Shown: positions 56,919 through 64,000 of the stretch, one piece after another | Numbering within the stretch: the first letter of the stretch is position 1 | How the letters are laid out: each line of letters opens with the position of its first letter | Origin: Paratinospora sagittata | Lineage: Eukaryota; Streptophyta; Magnoliopsida; Ranunculales; Menispermaceae | DNA: 64,000 nucleotides | Direction of reading: 5' to 3' | NCBI GenBank assembly: GCA_035771175.1 | Contig: CM069603.1 | Span: 16,592,286 to 16,656,285, forward strand | The notes under the pieces: generated by a model | Seen by the model: the letters and a program-made list of their open reading frames with translations, nothing else | Told to the model about the DNA's origin: nothing | Databases searched by the model: none | Translations under genes and position numbers: made by a program

Positions 56919-57334
56919 TCCCAATTAAGATTTCTGTAATCCGCATAACACCTATCCTACTTACAGGTAAGGATCAAACGGATAAAACCATTGTTTCACA
57001 AATAGAGAAACTCCCCCATTAACTAACAACCTAATTCAAAATAAAAAGAGAATAGAGAAAGATGTTCCTTACCAAACAATCCTTTGAAAATATTTACAAT
57101 AAGCAGAATTCTTTCCTAAGTTAATCAGCTGAAATGATTTAAAGAGAAATGCGGCCGGAATGATGAAAATACTCTTGAAATCGATAAAAAATGATGAAGA
57201 TTAAAGCACTTAATCTCAGAAAGTTTGAAGAAGAACACTCAAGAATGTTTTTCAATCAGTGAAGAAGATGAAATTCCAAAGCTCTCAAAAGCAGAAAATT
57301 TTTCTCACTATAAAATCTAAAAACTTGAAGTATA
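56919..57334 (-). repeat. Probable Sire-like LTR scrap
   Basis: Contains TACTTACAGGTAAGGATCA, like the CACGGGTATGAG-type rows near the 3' end of other Sire-like LTRs. No gene, no clear borders. Confidence 0.35.
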
Positions 57335-59276
57335 TGTTGTTATCTCAATGAACCTCATGACATGAATGTTTTGATGATTCCAAATATCTCTAATTTGTGT
57401 ATCTAATGATCTTGTCAGGTGTTTCAGATTTATCAAGGAACTATGCTCACAAGCCTATTGAACATCAATCAAAGTTTCGAGTCCTTTAGTACTTAGAATG
57501 TAACGACTACCGATCAAATTTACTCTCAACAAGATTTAATTGTTTTCGTATTTTGATCATCACATTTTAAAGATATTTCATGATTTCCAAAGTATTTAAT
57601 TTAATCAGGAAATATCATGATTTTAATCGTATGTGATCGAGATTTAATCGAGAAATCAAAAATCGCTTTTATAAAGTCTTTCAGGACGCAAATGTTTTAG
57701 CAGCGCCTTCCTGGACTTGATAAATCAGGACGCTAATAAAATATTAGGACGCTTAAGGTTGAATTGAACTAATTCATTAAGACGCTTGCTTGTAAGTAGC
57801 AGCCTCCCTTTTGTCAACCTTTGAAAGAGTCAAGACGCTGACTTATTTTTAGCTAGCTGAAAGATCTCTTAGTTTTTAATTGATTTCTATCTTTAAGGAC
57901 GCTGATAGTTATAAGTTGAACAAACTATCAGGACGCTACTTGTATAGGAGCGCCCACATCCTTAAATCCAATTTAATAACTTTTAGGACGCTTACTGTCC
58001 TTCAGCGCACTTAATATTGTTTTAAAATTGTTTCCAAATTTCAAGACGCTCATTTGTGAGTAGCGCCATAGTACTTTTAATGTTTTAAAATAAAGCAGGA
58101 CGCTAACTGTCGATTAGCGCCCTTAGGATTTAAGTCATTTAAGTTTCATAGTAAGTCAAGACACTTACAAGTCAGTAGCGCCCTCACTTCATCGTTCGAT
58201 AGGATGCTGATGCTATATGAGCGCCCTCAAAGGAACAAAAGGACAAAAATGATATTTCTATTGTTCTGACACGTACATCCTTTTAGCCACATTTTTAGAA
58301 TAACTTTTCATACAAAAATCAACTTTATGTATTTGTAAGAGATATTCTCAAATTCATGAACCACGTCCTTTTAACTTTCCTTATTTTTGAATCTGGAGAA
58401 AATCAGAATGTTCATGAAATGTGCAGTTGTCATTTTCGTGATACATTTTAGTTGTTGTGAGTAAATGTTCATATTTGAAATTCAAATTCAAATGAACACC
58501 AACTTCATCTTTACAAGTCTATAAATACCAATACTTAACAATTTATTAAGACTACGGAAAATTCTCTGAGCCAAAACACTTTTTGAAAGCTAGTTGAATT
58601 TTCATCTGATTCCAAAAGCTTAAGTTATTATGGTTTTTAAAGCATTTTATTTTAATCTCTACTTATTCAAAAGATTTTCATACTGAGCTAAATTGCTATT
58701 TTTATCTGAAGATCTATTTGAAAGTTTGAACTGTTTTCACTAAATCTTTCAGCACTGTTTTAACTTATATCATTCTTGCTGAAAGAGAAATTTGAGAGAT
58801 AGTTCATAGGATATAGTTGTACTTAATTTCATATCTTGTATACTGTATCGAGGTTGTAACAGTAGTTAGATAAACTACTGGGTTGATATTCTTATATTCA
58901 ACAAGGTCAGGTCTTCTCACACCTGTAAGTTGAGAAACAGTAGTTCTCACACCTATAAGTTGAGAAAGCTTAGGTTTGTTTCATACCCGTAAATTGGGAT
59001 AGGTTGGTCTCAAGCCTGCAAGTTGAGCAGTATAACGATTGTTCTCACACCCGCAAGTTGTAAGGGTTTGATTCTCACCCGTAAGAGAATCCCTCAGTGA
59101 TAAGGTTTAAAATCCTAACTGAGGAGGTTAGGTAGTAAACGTAGATAAGTAGCCGAACCACTATAAATCAACTATGCATATTTATTTATATTCCCCATTT
59201 TAACTTTGCCATTATAATTAATTTTAAATTGTCTAAGTGTCCAATTGACCCCCTCTTGGACATACCTAGGCCAACA
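57335..59276 (+). repeat. Sirevirus-like 5' LTR
   Basis: 1,942 bp, TGTTGTTATCTC to AGGCCAACA. It holds hairpin motif units built from GGACGCTAA and TTAGCGCCC (57680-58230) and TATAAATA at 58520-58527. It also has repeated 'CTCACACCYRYAAGTTG' phrases near 58920-59060. It is followed by a primer site and gag. Confidence 0.75.
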
Positions 59277-59278
59277 AT

Positions 59279-59295
59279 TGATACCAGAGCAGTGT
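59279..59295 (+). other. Primer-binding site
   Basis: TTGATACCAGAGCAGTG two bases after the LTR end. It resembles the initiator-Met primer site TGGTATCAGAGC with changes. It lies 54 bp before the gag start. Confidence 0.6.
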
Positions 59296-59332
59296 TGCTC
59301 TTCAAAGAGACTTCACAATTTCTTTGATATCA

Positions 59333-60316
59333 ATGGCAATGACTAGAGGCACAGTCATAGAAGTAGGTCAACCTTTAGATAGACCGCCTCTGTTCAATAG
59401 AGACTGGTTTGAAGATTGGATGATAAGGATGAAATTCTTTCTATGATCTAAGGATATCAATCTATGGGAAATGGTTGTAAATGGCTACACCATGCCCAAC
59501 AAGCCTATTGAGCTATGAACAGACAAGGACATACTTAATGACAAGCATAACGCTCAAGCTATCTACGACTTATACTGCTCTCTACCCGAGGAAGAAGTAT
59601 AAAGGGTAATTCATCTCGAGAATGCCAAAGAAATTTGAGAAACACTCAAGTCAATTCATTGTGAAAAGATTAACAATCGAGATGAAAACCTCAAAGAGTC
59701 CGATAGACTATTTGATGCCTTTGAAATATCTTAGAATGATTCTCTCGATATGGCATGCAACAGATATCAATCCATTCTTGTCAAAATGCAAGAACTGAAT
59801 CAGGAAATACCTGCATAAATATCTCTAGTGTATTTCTGTGATAAGCTTCCAAAAGAATGGAATGATATGCTAACTATATTAGTTGAATCTGTTGAACCAT
59901 GGAAAACGAGTTTAAAAGAGTTATGTGATCTCTTGCAAACCATGGAAGGAAGAGATGAGACTAGCCCAATTAGAACATTAGAAGAGCCACTCGTCCACTT
60001 CAGGGTTTTAGATAGTGAGTCCGTTCATGATAACCTTCAACGTTTTATACGTCTAGTAACTGAACTTGCATACTTTGGAAAAACCATTTCTCACTATACT
60101 TTAGTACAATGCTTTCTAAACAGTTTTCCTAAAAACTGGAAATATAAAGTAGATTTTCTAAACGAGTTTTCAAATCCATTTGAAATCAATTTTCAAGAAA
60201 TTGATTATATTTTGAGTGGGTTAGAAACTTCATCCGAGAGAGAAGACATTTTTGCAAATGCACCAAGCAAGAACAGAAGTGAAGTTGCTGATGATATATA
60301 CACAATGAGTCAATAA
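59333..60316 (+). pseudogene. Sirevirus-like copia gag with two UBN2-like blocks
   Basis: Start ATG at 59333 (MAMTRGTVIEVGQ), one frame to the TAA at 60314-60316, about 327 codons. The PPLFNRDWFEDWMIRMKFF block is the usual Gag N-terminus. Six in-frame stops lie between 59443 and 59820, after which the last 162 codons are open. Two similar capsid-type segments follow each other, each with an Leu/Phe-Pro-Lys-x-Trp core: CDKLPKEWNDM (about 59840-59875) and LNSFPKNWKYKVD (about 60115-60155). This suggests a duplicated domain. No zinc knuckle, protease or RT follows. Confidence 0.65.
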
Positions 60317-61118
60317 TCCTCAGCAAGCACATCCAGGACGCTCAATGAAAGATCTCCCGATAAAATGTCGAGAAAGAAGTTAGCATGAAGAATGAAGATA
60401 ATGAATTATCTCAGCTGCTTCAAAAGGAGACATAGTGCACAAGTCGAGGACTTTGCAGTACCTTGAGGTAAAAGTCAAAAAATATGCAAAGGTATAAAGG
60501 CCACTTTCATCACTGATGCTATTATTAGAATATGCTTACCAGTGATAAATGATTTTCTTTAATCATTCAATGCTTAGAATGCTTAAATATTTTTGCTCAT
60601 GATTAGATTATTAATGATTGGTTGATGAAATATAACTTGTGATATTGTTTATTCAACCATACGATACTTAAATTTAATTGGTAAAACTTGATTAATATTA
60701 GAGTTTGAGTATCAATGTGGATGCTGACAATGTTTGAGGACGCTAATGTGCCTGAAGCCATTAGTTGTTCAAAAATTACTCGTCATAAAGAGGACGCTGA
60801 TCAGTCACAAACGTTAGATAAATTAAACCGCCTTTAGTTACTAGGTTGCGACACGTGTGAGTGTGTGTCAGGAGCAAGCTTATCGCTTTGACATTATAAA
60901 ATCAAACTTTTAGTAATCTAGCAGTCACTTTTCACCTTTGGTGTTTAGAACGCTTCGAGGAGAACTTACTAGGAATCATTTCAACAATTACCGCTGAATC
61001 TTCATCTTTAACCTTTGGTAAATCTTGTTCTCTGTTCATTTTTTAATCCTCTAGTTCCTATTGTATAAATTTTTGCCTTGTTGCCTCAGTTCTTCATATC
61101 CTTTCATTTGATTTTTTT
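60317..61118. other. Spacer with a possible promoter
   Basis: No coding sequence. At 60735-60830 there are GGACGCTAAT-type units like those in the LTR at 57680-58230. TATAAATTT at 61063-61071, with a pyrimidine-rich leader, lies about 55 bp before the ATG at 61119. Confidence 0.4.
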
Positions 61119-61805
61119 ATGACACCCAAACCCGAAAAGCTTTGCCCCTTTTCTGCAAGAAAGCGATCTGTTTCACCTTCATCGCCTCCAGATAGGAGTG
61201 TGAGACCAAGAACTGAACCAACTCTGGCCGAACTGGCTGAGGAACCCACACCATCTATACCCACACCTCCTATTGAAACCATGCCTGGACCATTTCACCC
61301 ACCTTCTTCTACCCAGATAAGAAGAAAAGGGAGACAAAACAGAGAAACTCATTAACCGAGCAGTAATCGATGGATGCTTTGTCGATTTTGAGTTCTTCGT
61401 TGACTCTCACCTAGACATCTTATCTTTATTCGAGTTCCAAGGTTGGATAGATTTACTTACCTTCAATTAGAAATGGTACCCTAGTCTTGTCAGCCAATTC
61501 TATTTGAATTTGGTTGATAAATTTACAAAACAATCTATGGTAAAGGGAAAATCTGTTGAGATTTCTCCCAGATTCTTTTCTGAAGAATTTTCTTTGCCAA
61601 GTGATGAAAGTGTCCACATACTTTCATTCACAAAAAATAAAGTCCAATATCCAAGCTACAATAACCTCCCTGCTCTAAATCTTGTTTAAAAGAAAAAGGA
61701 CCACTCGAGTGTCGACAAGAAACTCACAAATCAGTCATTTGAATTATTCCCCAGAATATTCCACAACATTATTACCCACATCATTCAGCCGAAAATTGGC
61801 AGCAG
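61119..61805 (+). pseudogene. Second 'putative plant transposon protein' ORF, cut by an LTR
   Basis: Start ATG at 61119 (MTPKPEKLC). A Ser/Pro/Arg-rich N-terminus runs to about 61355, where the frame shifts by one. The next part reads FVDFEFFVDSHLDILSLFEF then WIDLL, SLVSQFYLNLVDK and VEISPRFFSEEFSLP. It is the same family as the ORF at 8418-9642 (the Gln-Phe-Tyr-x-Asn-Leu block and the following strand match its ASFYENL region). A TAG near 61470 and a TAA at 61687 are further lesions. After LFPRIFHNIITHIIQPK the reading is ended by an LTR insertion at 61806. The characteristic C-terminal block is lost. Confidence 0.55.
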
Positions 61806-62173
61806 TGTGACGCCCCGAAAATTATTTCATCTAGCCCATAACCCAATTGCATTTTGCTCAAACTCTATGTGTTTGCCTTGATATGTTTGGTGTTTGTTTG
61901 ATGGTTGTTTAATGTTTGTATATTTGATGTTTGATAATGTATATAAATATGTGCATTATAAATTGTATATGAGTCATGTTAAATTAAAGTATAATGCATG
62001 TGTTATTATTTATGTATGGGCCCATTAAACCATGAATTGATATGAGTTAGGATTGATTGAATAAAAGGATAAATGAGAATGAAAATTTGGTGTATCGGAT
62101 GGATTAGACATTTAAAATACATGCAAGCATGAGATTGATTAAAGTACATGTGGTTGGTATGGGTAGTATGAGA

Positions 62174-62416
62174 CCAACACATGTCAAGTTGGTACATGAG
62201 AATGGACAAGTGTCCCATGCCCCATTTTTCTTCTCCAACACATGTCAAGTTGGTGCATGAGAGTACACAAGTGTCCCATGCCCCATTTCCCTTCTCCAAC
62301 ACATGTCAAGTTGGTGCATGAGAGTACACAAGTGTCTCATGCCCCATTTCCCTTCTCCAACACATGTCAAGTTGGTGCATGAGAGTGGACAAGTGTCCCA
62401 TGCCCAATTCTCTTCT
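62174..62416. repeat. 61-bp tandem repeat, four units
   Basis: Units start CCAACACATGTCAAGTTGGT at 62174, 62235, 62296 and 62357. The last is 60 bp. Each opens with a short dyad (CCAACAC-ATG-TCAAGTTGG). Confidence 0.9.
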
Positions 62417-63881
62417 CCAAGGAAGTCCTAGAGAGTGAGATGAGTGGAGGGAAAGGAAAAAAGAAGAGAAAGGAAAGAAGAATAGAAAGAAAGAGGAAGT
62501 TGCTTTGAGGGAAGTCTCAGCAATGTTTTCATCAAAGTGATGGATCTTTTTGATATATGGTCCGATTGAGCTCAAACTTTGTCAGACAGTTCATATCTTA
62601 TGCTTATTCATTATGTCGGTGGAGATCTTGATTGGAGTTTCCTTCTGAGAGATATAACCTCCCAAACAAAGCTGGTTGGAAAGTCTAAATTTCTCCTGCA
62701 GTTTAGATCAAACTGTTAGATGTCCTACACCTACCGTTGGATGGATATGATATTTCAGAGGATGGTTCACAACTAATATTTCTGCAGTATGAACGGTTGA
62801 GATGTTGATGGGTTAAGCATTTTGTGTGATATAGTCATCTGAGTTCATGTATTTGCAGCAGGAAAGGAGAAATTGTCTGATTAGAGACTTGTTCGTCAAA
62901 GACTCATATCTCTTCGGTCCACCATTGGATTGAGCTGATTTTTGTATAAAAGGTTTGGTTCTTAACATACTTCAATCTGTACGGTTGATTTTGTGAGTAA
63001 ATATTTCTATTTGCAGCTTGATACATCTGAACAGAATATTAAATGAAAAATTGATAGGGTTGTTTGTATTAAACCTAAATTTAGAATATGAACTTAGACC
63101 TTTCCAAATAGCTTGCATGTCAACTATGTTGACCTAGTTGCCATTGTTGATGAACCCATGATGCAAAATCAGTGATATACATGGCTGAACATGATGACTT
63201 AGTGTAAATCGGCAATATGACCTAAGTATGAAAAATTTCATATTTTAGGGCTTTTGATGCTTTTGGCCTAAAATCATTGAATTGATGTAATTTATGTCTA
63301 ATTAAGCATGATTAGGGTTGATTATGCGACTGATTAGGTGGTTGTGACCATATCATGGGTTAGGCCTACTTGTGATCAAATGGCCCAATTTAGGCATGTT
63401 TATGCCTAAGGAATTGAAAATCAGTATTTTTGATTAATTGAATGGTTTATGAATGAGAACTATGCATTAGAGGCCTAAGTCATGTGATTTGAGTTGAATG
63501 ATGAGATTAGATGGGATTTAGGACTATTGTCTATATGTGGGCTGATTTAAGGTTGATGTGTAATGTCTATGTGATTGAGCATAAGAATTGATGTATGGTT
63601 GGATATTGATGAATGTTTCAGGACCTTGATTGGGTTGATTCAGTTTGGTGTCCGTGTGTGGTTAGATACTCTCGCGAGGCTTGGTTGTGAGTAGAAACTT
63701 ATGATTATATCATTTATGTCATCATATCACTTATATATTGTATGTTGAAAGCATGAATGTGTTCTAATGTTTTGAATGATGCATTAATTTGTGAAAACCT
63801 TATGACTTTGGTTGGGCCCATCTAACTGGCTAATAGGGAGACTTAACCTTGTCATAGGAGGGTTTTTGAAAGAAAATATTT

Positions 63882-63996
63882 GGGGATGAGAACAGTACGG
63901 TGAAATAGATGTGCACTAGTAACCCCAAATCAACATGATTGGGGATGAGAACGGTACGGTGAAATAGACGTGCACTAGTAACCCCAATGCATGTGG
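63882..63996. repeat. 59-bp direct repeat at the window end
   Basis: GGGGATGAGAACRGTACGGT at 63882 and again at 63941. The second copy is nearly complete, and the array may continue beyond the window. Confidence 0.8.
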
Positions 63997-64000
63997 AATG

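Larger units (their letters stand above)
61806..64000. repeat. Gypsy LTR, left part (runs off the window)
   Basis: Starts TGTGACGCCCCG, as the solo LTR at 15469 does. At least 2.2 kb. It holds a 61-bp tandem repeat (62174-62416), a TATAAAAG at 62945-62952, and a 59-bp direct repeat at the window end. No coding sequence; the open frames over the tandem repeat are artefacts. Confidence 0.7.

Noticed and set aside
62006..62575. Open frames across the 61-bp tandem repeat
   Set aside because: The peptide is a translation of the repeat (61 bp is not a multiple of three) and lies in an LTR.
1..64000. CRISPR arrays, bacterial operons, rRNA genes
   Set aside because: None seen. Tandem repeats here lack spacer-repeat structure, and all recognisable genes are plant retroelement or pararetroviral.

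Overview
The window is plant nuclear DNA, almost certainly from an angiosperm. It has Ty3/gypsy and Ty1/copia retrotransposons of plant-specific lineages (chromovirus, Tat-like, Sirevirus-like), an endogenous Caulimoviridae (pararetrovirus) copy, CACTA-type terminal sequence and AT-rich intergenic DNA. No intact host gene is visible. It reads as repeat-rich heterochromatin in which elements are nested inside one another, and I could define several insertions by their 5-bp target-site duplications (TSDs).

Layout. 1-5831: decayed endogenous pararetrovirus, plus strand (coiled coil, proline-rich part, coat protein, CCHC, protease, RT, RNase H), split by a 1.43-kb composite foldback element (867-2297, TSD ATAGT). 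5832-5895: inverted scrap of the same virus. 5896-11200: minus-strand chromovirus C1 (5' LTR, iMet primer site, a 'plant transposon protein'-type extra ORF, gag, start of protease). 11201-15468: minus-strand copia gag split by a solo LTR (12802-14924, TSD GTAAT). 15469-18340: gypsy solo LTR. 18408-24932: minus-strand Sirevirus-like LTR interrupted by a non-autonomous LTR element (19468-23725, TSD CTCAC). 24933-27194: second Sire-like element reduced to partial gag plus LTR. 27195-32165: minus-strand Tat-like gypsy (protease, gag, primer site, LTR) with a solo LTR nested in its LTR (29806-31600). 32166-38760: LTR pieces and a scrap of copia gag/protease. 38761-40506: low-copy DNA with one exon-like stretch. 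40941-41693: CACTA-like subterminal repeats. 41766-42021: single arm of the foldback family. 42022-43131: Tat-like integrase fragment and 44-bp repeats. 43132-50023: minus-strand chromovirus C2 (integrase, RNase H, RT, gag, primer site, 2.65-kb LTR). 50024-55768: overlapping Sire-like LTRs, including a plus-strand internally deleted element (50078-53849, TSD GTATG). 55769-56918: Tat-like leader and LTR. 57335-60316: plus-strand Sire-like LTR, primer site and gag. 61119-61805: second extra-ORF gene, cut by a gypsy LTR that runs off the window (61806-64000).

The coding regions are all damaged. Many stop codons, and two integrase Asp-to-Asn changes, fit C-to-T/G-to-A change, as expected for methylated silenced repeats. 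The least conventional object is the foldback family: long palindromic units whose centres carry tRNA-like pol III A and B boxes in both orientations, with TGTCACACCC...GGGTGTGACA ends. Next are the retrotransposon-borne extra ORFs, one with its own TATA box, and the hairpin-forming motif arrays shared at one position by Sire-like LTRs.
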